Source: a virus. Taken from it: 64,000 nucleotides of DNA. Both the position numbers and the translations under genes were made by a program. Below, in pieces: positions 25,244 to 33,072 of this stretch (position 1 is the first letter of the stretch; every line of letters begins with the position of its first letter). Location: positions 1 through 64,000 of IMG/VR virus record IMGVR_UViG_3300025437_000010; one strand, given 5' to 3'. The notes below the pieces were generated by a model. The model searched no databases and was not told where the DNA came from. It saw only the letters and a list, made by a program, of their open reading frames with translations.

Positions 25244-26422
25244 ATGAAAATCAAAGATATTTGTGAATCAACATGCGCAGGTGGAATTGCTCCAGTAGCG
25301 ATGCCAATGACTACACAAAAACGCACAAAAGAATCGGTAGACGTTAATGGCTTACAGCCTGCCGAAAAGGTGATGAAGGGCAAAGCTAAGAAAAAAGGTC
25401 CTTATATGAACTCAATTAGTGAATCAAAAAAGGTTTCTGAGGCACACCTTGATGAGGAAGATGTAATCATGATTCCAGGCCAAGGTCGCTCAATGAAAAC
25501 TGGATTTGTTGCACATGATCCTGATCGTGCAGAGCATGAAGGTGAAACTCTTAAGAATAGCCTACGCACAATTGTTCGTTTGTCTTCTGAATTGGAAAAG
25601 CGTTTATCTGATAAAGATCAATTCCCTGAATGGGTATCAGAAAAGGTCGGCGGAATCAAGGCGATGATGACAAGTGTGATGCAATATCTTGCAAGTCAAC
25701 AGGATGCCGGTAAACCTTTTGAAACGAAGAAGATTCCGAATGGCGGGACTATTGCTGGTGGTATTGCCGCAGAGAATAAGAACAATCTACGTAAACGTAA
25801 CGACAGTAAGAAAAATACACTCGGTCTTCAATGGGGTGACATTCCAACCGAAATCGCTAATATGGACAAAAAAATTAATTTTTATGAGTCATATGTAGTA
25901 AACGATGGAAAACTATTTGAAACTAACGAAACATCTAACTTAGATGCATTCGATAAACTAAATGACCTTGCGGAGGCTAACCCAACTGTTGGTAACAAAT
26001 ATTTAATCATCGGTCTTTACCTATTGAATGATCAATTGGAAATATCACAATATCCAGAAATGTGTGAATTGCTATCAAAAACTTCCAACTCATTTAAAGT
26101 TAAACTTGGAAATGATAATAGAGTAGTAGAATTCCCATCAAAAACAATGTCAAAAGTAATGCCAGTAGTAACACTTCTATTTAAAAATGTTGGCGACTAT
26201 GATAAAATGAGATCATATGTCAGTATTAAATTTGACGGTGACTCACTGCCAGCGTTCACTAATGATGTTGTAGAAGGCGCAAAAGTTGATCGCATGGCAA
26301 AGCATATTGCTAAGTCGGAACGCGAAGCAGGTAAATCTAAGGACAAGGCAGAAAATATTGCTTGGGCAACATTAAATAAGCGTGGAATGTTAAACAACAA
26401 AAACCACAAAAAAGGCAAATAA
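25244..26422 (+). CDS. Leader-tagged virion protein A
   Basis: 392 residues. It starts MKIKDICEST: a short leader ending I-C-E before Ser, matching the (I/L)xE rule of the T4 prohead protease. Further sites of the same type are at 58-60 (ISE/S) and 69-71 (LDE). Residues 210-345 form a domain that recurs in the next gene (KINFYESY, then DNRVVEFP and DYDKMRSYV). The C-terminus has VDRMAKHIAKSEREAGKSKD, a motif I have seen in phage virion proteins. Likely an internal head protein; no enzyme motif is visible. It heads the late cargo cluster. Confidence 0.55.
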   Translation: MKIKDICESTCAGGIAPVAMPMTTQKRTKESVDVNGLQPAEKVMKGKAKKKGPYMNSISESKKVSEAHLDEEDVIMIPGQGRSMKTGFVAHDPDRAEHEGETLKNSLRTIVRLSSELEKRLSDKDQFPEWVSEKVGGIKAMMTSVMQYLASQQDAGKPFETKKIPNGGTIAGGIAAENKNNLRKRNDSKKNTLGLQWGDIPTEIANMDKKINFYESYVVNDGKLFETNETSNLDAFDKLNDLAEANPTVGNKYLIIGLYLLNDQLEISQYPEMCELLSKTSNSFKVKLGNDNRVVEFPSKTMSKVMPVVTLLFKNVGDYDKMRSYVSIKFDGDSLPAFTNDVVEGAKVDRMAKHIAKSEREAGKSKDKAENIAWATLNKRGMLNNKNHKKGK

Positions 26423-26425
26423 TCC

Positions 26426-27919
26426 ATGAGTTCTGTAATGAAGGGCATCATTGATGAAGAAGACATTGATGAAGTCAATCTTAATAGTTATAAGAAAAAA
26501 GAACGATTTGATTCTTATGTATTAGGAAAACGCCCACCAAAAGAAGCAAAATTAATAGGGGAAATAGGAAATAATTTTCCTGTCTATAGATATGCGGATG
26601 AATATGGTGAAAATGAATTCTTCGTTACCTCACCTAAATCAGGTAAAACTGTAATATTTCTTAGTACTGAAGTGCCATCCAGTGCCAAAAACGTGCATAA
26701 AATTAATATAGTAGTGGCAAGTGATAAATCTCCCGGCGTAGATAAGCTATATCGTTTTCTGGTATTAAAAAAAGATTTGGTGCTGGTAGGTGATGATCAA
26801 TCTGAGGGTGCCAGAAAAGTATGGAAAAAAGCCACCAGACATCCCGGAATTAATGTGCATGGATTTAATCCAAAAACAGGCAATGCATTCCATCTTCGTG
26901 CATCCGACGAAGAAGGCTATTCAAATGCCACAGAAAGAGATAAATGGCGCGCAGATAAAAAGAACGCTTATGGTTCTGGACTTGAACCGGACAAACTACT
27001 GAAATATGACTCAGAAATTGATAATTTAATAGATGTGGGGAATTCCCAAATTGTTATGCACAAGCGTGACAAGAACATGACCAAAGAAAGTATTGAATCA
27101 TTGTTGCGTCCTTTGTGTGAGCACAAAATACGTCGCAGAAGTTCAATTCTTAAGGGAATTGTCGGAGAAGATTCAGACATGCAGTTTGCCGCTGAAAAGA
27201 CGCCAGCAGTTAATCCTTATGGTGGAAAAAAAGATAGGCAATTTAGAGGTGCCATCAGCGAAATGCCAGATACTTCTGGTCCAGTAGGAACACAAGATGG
27301 TGGATGGCGTCAAGTTAAATTAAAGCCTGCTGGTCAACTTGATGAATCTGATGTTCCTAAATGGTTAGAACTTGATCATCTGGGTTCTATGGAAAATAAA
27401 TTACAGTATTACGAAGCATATGCTAAAAATAAAGGTAATGTTCTTGAATCAAACGAGGATGATTACATTGATTCATTCGTGAGTCTGGCTAATATGGGAG
27501 ATTCCCCGGACATTAACTCTGAATGCATCATGATATCATTTTTACTTCTAAACAATAAACTCAGTTTGATGCATCGTCCAGAATTAGTAAAGCTATTAAA
27601 AGTTGATTCAGGAAAATACACTGTAAAATTAATGGACCAAGACAATAGAGTTGTAGAATTTCCAATTAATAGCAATTCCGCAATAGCGCCTATCATAACA
27701 CTTCTGTGCTCATCTACTGATACGTATGATAAAATACGAACATACGTAGAATTACGTTTTGACCTATCGTTACCGGACTATATCAATGAGGACACTTCAT
27801 ATGGTGGTGGCGGTGGACAAGGTGGTTATGCTGGACAGTCCTATCGTAAGTTCAGACCAAAAATGGCCGGGACTCATATGAAAAAAGAAAGTGCGATTCT
27901 GAAAGGAATTCAGATGTGA
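26426..27919 (+). CDS. Virion-associated protein B, paralogous C-terminal domain
   Basis: 497 residues. It begins with two (I/L)xE sites (IIDEED, DIDEVN) within 16 residues. Residues 45-190 form a distinct domain with LYRFLVLKKDLVLVGDD and RHPGINVHGF, a combination I recall from uncharacterised T4-like phage proteins. Residues about 330-465 are homologous to residues 210-345 of the preceding protein (DNRVVEFP, YDKIRTYVELRFD). A recurring S-I-L-K-G-I motif appears near 243 and at the C-terminus, and resembles VMKGI at the start. No catalytic motif. The gene overlaps the next one by 4 nt. Confidence 0.5.
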   Translation: MSSVMKGIIDEEDIDEVNLNSYKKKERFDSYVLGKRPPKEAKLIGEIGNNFPVYRYADEYGENEFFVTSPKSGKTVIFLSTEVPSSAKNVHKINIVVASDKSPGVDKLYRFLVLKKDLVLVGDDQSEGARKVWKKATRHPGINVHGFNPKTGNAFHLRASDEEGYSNATERDKWRADKKNAYGSGLEPDKLLKYDSEIDNLIDVGNSQIVMHKRDKNMTKESIESLLRPLCEHKIRRRSSILKGIVGEDSDMQFAAEKTPAVNPYGGKKDRQFRGAISEMPDTSGPVGTQDGGWRQVKLKPAGQLDESDVPKWLELDHLGSMENKLQYYEAYAKNKGNVLESNEDDYIDSFVSLANMGDSPDINSECIMISFLLLNNKLSLMHRPELVKLLKVDSGKYTVKLMDQDNRVVEFPINSNSAIAPIITLLCSSTDTYDKIRTYVELRFDLSLPDYINEDTSYGGGGGQGGYAGQSYRKFRPKMAGTHMKKESAILKGIQM

Positions 27920-28437
27920 GAGCATTTGAGTTTCTGACAGAAGATCAGACAACCACTATTCAATATCATATTGGCAATGCCAATAGTATTAACAGAGACG
28001 TCATGACTCAACTGTCACGCCTGATATCAGAAGGCGCAGAAGTTGATATGGGAGTTGTAAATCGCAACCTCGCATCAGCACCGTCTATAGGTTATGCGAT
28101 GGATGGTAATCAGGCAGTCGGCGTTATCGTATTAAAAAATCCGGTGAGTTCATATCGCCAAAAATGCTTTGTCGCAGCAGGAGTTCCGGAATTAGAAAGC
28201 CGATATAATTTAGAAATCGGTTATGCGTTCGTCAAAGAAGAATATCGTGCAAGAGGCGTAGGAATTTATCTTTGTCGCAAAATGGTTCGTTCTATCAGTG
28301 CACCGATTTATGCAACTACTCGTGAGGCCAATACTACGATTAATAAATTATTGCAGTTTGGCGGATTTCATAAAGCAGGAAATTCTTGGAAAAGTGATCG
28401 CGGAAACTATAATCTTTTCTTGTGGATTAAAGGTTAA
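27916..28437 (+). CDS. GNAT acetyltransferase with capsid-targeting-like leader
   Basis: 173 residues with a GTG start overlapping the previous stop. It begins MRAFEFLTED, close to the T4 internal-protein leader, with cleavage predicted after L-T-E. The GNAT core follows: NLEIGYAFVKEEYRARGVGIYLCRKM contains the acetyl-CoA pyrophosphate loop (R-A-R-G-V-G), then IYATTREANTTINKLLQFGGF. Substrate unknown. Because the leader suggests packaging, the enzyme may be injected with the DNA to modify a host protein; that is inference. Confidence 0.75.
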   Translation: MRAFEFLTEDQTTTIQYHIGNANSINRDVMTQLSRLISEGAEVDMGVVNRNLASAPSIGYAMDGNQAVGVIVLKNPVSSYRQKCFVAAGVPELESRYNLEIGYAFVKEEYRARGVGIYLCRKMVRSISAPIYATTREANTTINKLLQFGGFHKAGNSWKSDRGNYNLFLWIKG

Positions 28438-28444
28438 ATAAAAA

Positions 28445-29980
28445 ATGAAAACCAATGACATTGAAACCATTAATTATTTCGCATATGCACACAACGCCAA
28501 TACTCATATCATGAAGAAACGCTGTCCTTCAGCAAAATTAATTGGCACTGGCGTTCTTAAAAATTTCAAGTTAGTTTTCCGCCATTATGCTGATATAGAA
28601 AATGAAGATAATACTGAATGCTATGGTGTTCTATGGAATATCAATATCAAAGAGTTAAAGACGCTTGATTATGACGAAGGCATTCACAAATCTTACAACA
28701 GAATTCCAGTATCCGTAGATACTGAAAATGGTCCAGTAAAAGCAATGGCATATATAATGGACCCCGCTAACAGTGTTAAAAAACTTACACCTGAATGGTA
28801 TATCAAAAGCGTTGAAGAGGGATATAAAGAACATGGTCTTCCCGTTGAAGCCGTAGAAAATGCTCCTAAGAATGAAGGCTTTGACCAACCACTAAGCGAA
28901 GCAGGAGGGGTGCCTACGTATTATTTCTCTTACGGAATGCTATGTGATCCTAATAATATGCATAATGCTAAATTAGTGGGCGTCGGTGAACTTCGCAATT
29001 TTGAGTTTAAATTGTATCGTTTTGCAAATGTTGAACCAAGCACGGGAAGCAAGGTGTATGGTTGCCTGTGGGAAGTTGATCGCAGAATGTTAAGTGAGTT
29101 GGATTACTTAGAGGGATATCCTCAGATGTATGACCGTCGCACATACCCTATATACTGTGATGGTCAAAAATATCCAGCAGAAGTCTATCTGATGACCCCA
29201 GATACTATTAATCGCCTGCAAGGCACTATCCCAGCCAACTCATATATTATGTCAATTAAGTATGGCTATTCGCATGCGGGTGTTCCTTTATACCAACTGT
29301 ATGATGCGCTTGATACATTAGACGATCACAAATATCATGGATACACTGATACTAAAAATGATTACTCCACGTGGAATAATAGTAGCTATCTAGACGTTAA
29401 AGATGACAACGAGGATAATGGTGATTGGGACCCTTCTTATAGAGGACACCGAAACATTCAATATGAAACTGTCAGCACGGGAATGGGAGGCGGATCAGCA
29501 GGTAATAGCGGCGGCGCAATGGTAGGTGGTCCAACTACCTATGAACAAGAACATGCTTTAACTAAACACAAAGGGCGTGGGCAGAGAAGAACATTAGCCA
29601 GCACTTATGAGAGTGTAGGTAACCAGACAATAACTCTATCAGACATTTATGATGGTGCTTATCCTGATCATGATGAAATGGTTTGGAACTTTGTTGGCGA
29701 TAACGACTTTGATATACCATTTGCTGTTCATACTATTCAACCATTTGTATTGGAACAATTGCTATCGAATCAACATGGTGTTGATGATTTAGAAGATTTG
29801 TTTGATAAAATGCAACCTGCTCAGGAAGCAATAGTATCTGATTATCAAAATAATCCTAATCTTTCTCAGGAAATAATAGTGCTTGCGGGTGACAGAATTA
29901 TTGACGGGCATCACAGGGCATTGGCAGCAGCATTATCTAATCGACCAATCAAGTATATTGATGTGACTGAGGAAGCATAA
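28445..29980 (+). CDS. Double gamma-glutamylcyclotransferase / ParB-like fusion
   Basis: 511 residues in three domains. GGCT 1 (about 10-135) has NYFAYAHNAN and LDYDEG with the catalytic Glu near 78. GGCT 2 (about 156-285) has YYFSYGML and LDYLEG, Glu near 223. A ParB/sulfiredoxin-like domain (395-511) has DRIIDGHHRALAAAL. Between the two GGCT domains lies L150-S-E152 before Ala, a prohead-protease-type site. GGCTs release 5-oxoproline from gamma-glutamyl amides. The neighbours encode amidoligases that make such bonds. The N-terminus lacks the MRA leader. Confidence 0.72.
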   Translation: MKTNDIETINYFAYAHNANTHIMKKRCPSAKLIGTGVLKNFKLVFRHYADIENEDNTECYGVLWNINIKELKTLDYDEGIHKSYNRIPVSVDTENGPVKAMAYIMDPANSVKKLTPEWYIKSVEEGYKEHGLPVEAVENAPKNEGFDQPLSEAGGVPTYYFSYGMLCDPNNMHNAKLVGVGELRNFEFKLYRFANVEPSTGSKVYGCLWEVDRRMLSELDYLEGYPQMYDRRTYPIYCDGQKYPAEVYLMTPDTINRLQGTIPANSYIMSIKYGYSHAGVPLYQLYDALDTLDDHKYHGYTDTKNDYSTWNNSSYLDVKDDNEDNGDWDPSYRGHRNIQYETVSTGMGGGSAGNSGGAMVGGPTTYEQEHALTKHKGRGQRRTLASTYESVGNQTITLSDIYDGAYPDHDEMVWNFVGDNDFDIPFAVHTIQPFVLEQLLSNQHGVDDLEDLFDKMQPAQEAIVSDYQNNPNLSQEIIVLAGDRIIDGHHRALAAALSNRPIKYIDVTEEA

Positions 29981-30000
29981 ATACTCCAATAAGGACTATT
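29976..30000 (+). promoter_or_regulatory. Late promoter with RBS-hiding hairpin (Dps gene)
   Basis: CATAAATA at 29976-29983 overlaps the arm AATACTCC (29980-29987), which pairs with GGACTATT (29993-30000) with one mismatch. The right arm carries the AAGGA ribosome site of ATG 30005. Confidence 0.6.
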
Positions 30001-30004
30001 AATA

Positions 30005-30445
30005 ATGCTGGCTGATAATTTAAAAACATTGCTCGGAAGCACTCACGTATTATATACTAAAATACACGGATTTCACTGGAACGTTCAAGGAAAGGATTTC
30101 CCTCAATATCACAAATTCTTGAATAAATTCTATGATGAAGTTTATGAAACGATTGATACAATTGCTGAATATATCAGAACATTAGATTCATTTGCTCCGG
30201 GAAGTCTCGCGAGATTTATGGAACTTACCATAATTGAAGAACAATTATTGGTTCCAAGAGCAGAACTAATGATGGCAGAATTGCTTGAAGATTCAGAAAA
30301 AATGATAGAGTTAGTAAAAGACATATTTGACGTTGCTACTGAAGCCAGAGAGCAGGCGATTGCAAATTTTATGGCAGACCTACAAGAACTTTATGCTAAA
30401 AAAGCATGGATGTTGCGTTCAATTCTTAAAACTTCACGAGCATAA
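30005..30445 (+). CDS. dps: Dps-like ferritin
   Basis: 146 residues that match Dps along the full length: THVLYTKIHGFHWNVQG (first ferroxidase His), then YDEVYETIDTIAEYIRTLD (acidic ferroxidase ligands) and APGSLARFMEL. Dps forms 12-subunit shells that oxidise and store iron and may coat DNA. It has its own late promoter inside the cargo cluster but no capsid-targeting leader. It may protect incoming or packaged DNA from oxidative damage; whether it is packaged cannot be told from sequence. Confidence 0.85.
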   Translation: MLADNLKTLLGSTHVLYTKIHGFHWNVQGKDFPQYHKFLNKFYDEVYETIDTIAEYIRTLDSFAPGSLARFMELTIIEEQLLVPRAELMMAELLEDSEKMIELVKDIFDVATEAREQAIANFMADLQELYAKKAWMLRSILKTSRA

Positions 30446-30448
30446 TAT

Positions 30449-33046
30449 ATGAGAGCAAAACAATTTCTTGAACTGTATGAGGCACAACAGCAACTATTTG
30501 AAGTGGAAATGTCCCCTTCAAGTTTAAGAAAACTTGCCAGTAATATTCCGGGTGCTTTAGCCGGTCTTGAGTATGAAATGTTTGTTCCGGATGTTGATTT
30601 AGGAGGCGATGACGATGAGCCAGAAGAAGACATGGATATGGACGAATCCGCAATTGACATTGACGATATTGTTCGTTTCTTTGACGACAGCGAACATAAT
30701 ACTTCAAGAACAATCCGCGAACTGAGACGAGAATTAGAAGAAAAATATTCCGAGTATGTTGACCGTGAAATTGAAGATGCCTGGCAGGGTTCCGAAGGTA
30801 AACAGCATCTTTACGACTGGATTAAAAATAATGTTGATAATGATGATCTTGCTGAATATTTAGACAAGACACCCGAAGAAGATGAAGAGGGCGATAAAGA
30901 AGAATTTAGTCCAACCGAGGAAGATTATGAAGAGGCAGCAGAAAAATCTTGGCAAGACGAAGATTCTTATTGTGATGATGCTAAAGAAGATTTCATTAAT
31001 GACTATGATAGAAGCAATTTCAGTGAGAGAGATTTCTTAAGAGATATCGGAATTTATCACATGTCAGACGTAAACGGTAGTGTTTATGTTGACCTCACAT
31101 GGCCGCACTGGATTCGCGGGTCATCGGGTGAAAGGGGAATTACTGAAGTTGCCGAAGACATATCAGAATTTTTAGGAATTCCGGTATATACGGGAGAATA
31201 TCATTCTGGCGCAAGATCACCAAATGGCTATACATTAGAGACTGATGGTAGTTTACAAAAAGACGGTTATGCGGGTCTGGAATTGATAAGCCCGACCCCG
31301 CCGCCCCCAGTTGCCAAAACTCTTGAGGACATGGATAAAATTATTGAATGGGCACATGATAATGATTGCATAACTAATAAATCATGCGGGCTTCACATGA
31401 ATATTAGTATTCCAAATTATAACAGAGATAATTTGGATTATGTAAAACTTGCAATACTTACAGGTGATAAATATGTTCTTGATCAATTTGGAAGAGCAGC
31501 TAATACATATTGTAAATCCGCTATTGATATTATTAAAAGTAAAGCAGCTAATACAGAGCAAGCTGAACAACTTATTGATAAGTTACGTAATAATGTAGAA
31601 GAAATTGCCAGTAAAATATTACATGGCGGTCGCACTGACAAATACACCAGTATTAATGTTAAAGAAAATCGTATAGAATTTCGTTCACCCGGAAATGATT
31701 GGCTAAATGCCGGGACTGAAAAATTGACAAACACGTTACTGCGTTTTGTAGTGGCATTGGATGCGGCTTGCGATCCAAACAAATACAAAAAAGAATATTA
31801 TAGGGCACTGTATAAATTACTTAAGCCAAAAGACCCCAAATCTGACATGAGTTATTTTGCTCGTTATATGTCAGGTGAAATGACTAAAGAAGCATTAGCC
31901 GGTGATCTTTTACGCGCAAGAAAAACTCGTCTTGGTAAAAGCGGTATTGAGGAACTAAGTGAGTCTGAGGTCGATGATGGCGACTGGATTGTAACTGTAG
32001 GTGGTCGCGACAATAATACTAATACTATATATCTCAGATATACCAAACAAGTAAGTAATGGGACAGAAGCATTATCTGCCGCTCAAAAATTATATCCAAA
32101 AATATTTAATAAAAATAATGTTCAAAATACCACAGTTCAGAGATATAAAATTGATATTGATCCAGATTTAAAACTTTATAGAGTATATTATGGTTACTTG
32201 AACACTGACGTTGTTGCCAAGTCTGAACAGGAAGCAGAAAAGTTAGTTAAGATCATTGATGCTAGGCAAATTTCTCAATTTGGTGGTGACCCACGACTTA
32301 AGGCTGAAGAACTTGTGTCAGCTACTAAAAGAGCCATGAAAAATATGCTAATCATACAAAATAATAAGTTTGAAGAAGGTAAACATTGGCTTGAAAGTGA
32401 CAAAATTTATATTATTAGAGGCAATTTAGAATATGACATACCCATCAAATATATTGCCGCTAAAACAGAGCAAGAAGCCGAAGTGATCGCCAAACTAATG
32501 TATCCTCAATTTGATGATGATGCTAATAATTGGTATATTGTTCGTGGTTCGGGCAATATTCTCTATCCAGAAGAATCTGCAACATATAGAAAAGCACAAG
32601 AAGAATTAATTAAAAATAATCAAACCAATCGTCAGTCAACAGATGACACGCATGCCACAGATATGTCAGATATTAAAATGTATCGCGTTCATAATATAAT
32701 TGGATATGATTATGTAATGGCTAAATCGGAGGAAGAGGCGGAGGCGCTGGCCACTAAGATTAATTATGTAAAATTCCCCGCTGGTTCAGTGACTGCAGTT
32801 AGGGCAGAATTAGACCCAAGCAATACCGAGGAATTCGTTAGAAGACAAAATCTTAGATTAGCAAATGCACCTAAACCTTATCATATTATTGACACAAGAA
32901 CTAATCAGCCTGTGCCTGATTCTACATTCCCGGTGATTAATGATCATGATGCAGTTTTGAGATTGCGTGATTATGCAAGTTTTGGAAGACATGGTTTATC
33001 ATCAGCCCGAGCGCGCGAAGTGTTTGCGGTTCGTCCAGTGTCTTGA
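30449..33046 (+). CDS. Amidoligase-like cargo protein 1
   Basis: 865 residues. It starts MRAKQFLELYEAQQQ: a leader with L-Y-E before Ala at 9-12. The amidoligase (glutamine-synthetase fold) domain spans about 30-470: AGLEYEMFVP (metal-binding Glu), an acidic insertion to about 200, DGSLQ..GLELISP near 268-285, SCGLHMNIS near 313-321 and IEFRSPGNDWL near 410-420. L503-S-E505 before Ser marks the end of this domain. The C-terminal 350 residues hold repeats of the type K(S/T)E(Q/E)EAExxA. Such enzymes form amide bonds to peptides or amines using ATP. Substrate unknown. Confidence 0.7.
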   Translation: MRAKQFLELYEAQQQLFEVEMSPSSLRKLASNIPGALAGLEYEMFVPDVDLGGDDDEPEEDMDMDESAIDIDDIVRFFDDSEHNTSRTIRELRRELEEKYSEYVDREIEDAWQGSEGKQHLYDWIKNNVDNDDLAEYLDKTPEEDEEGDKEEFSPTEEDYEEAAEKSWQDEDSYCDDAKEDFINDYDRSNFSERDFLRDIGIYHMSDVNGSVYVDLTWPHWIRGSSGERGITEVAEDISEFLGIPVYTGEYHSGARSPNGYTLETDGSLQKDGYAGLELISPTPPPPVAKTLEDMDKIIEWAHDNDCITNKSCGLHMNISIPNYNRDNLDYVKLAILTGDKYVLDQFGRAANTYCKSAIDIIKSKAANTEQAEQLIDKLRNNVEEIASKILHGGRTDKYTSINVKENRIEFRSPGNDWLNAGTEKLTNTLLRFVVALDAACDPNKYKKEYYRALYKLLKPKDPKSDMSYFARYMSGEMTKEALAGDLLRARKTRLGKSGIEELSESEVDDGDWIVTVGGRDNNTNTIYLRYTKQVSNGTEALSAAQKLYPKIFNKNNVQNTTVQRYKIDIDPDLKLYRVYYGYLNTDVVAKSEQEAEKLVKIIDARQISQFGGDPRLKAEELVSATKRAMKNMLIIQNNKFEEGKHWLESDKIYIIRGNLEYDIPIKYIAAKTEQEAEVIAKLMYPQFDDDANNWYIVRGSGNILYPEESATYRKAQEELIKNNQTNRQSTDDTHATDMSDIKMYRVHNIIGYDYVMAKSEEEAEALATKINYVKFPAGSVTAVRAELDPSNTEEFVRRQNLRLANAPKPYHIIDTRTNQPVPDSTFPVINDHDAVLRLRDYASFGRHGLSSARAREVFAVRPVS

Positions 33047-33052
33047 TAAATA
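33045..33052 (+). promoter_or_regulatory. Late promoter GATAAATA (second amidoligase)
   Basis: GATAAATA at the end of the first amidoligase gene, 21 nt before ATG 33073. An upstream ATGAGAGC at 33062 duplicates the real start sequence and stops after three codons. Confidence 0.6.
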
Positions 33053-33072
33053 CTAATTAATATGAGAGCAGT

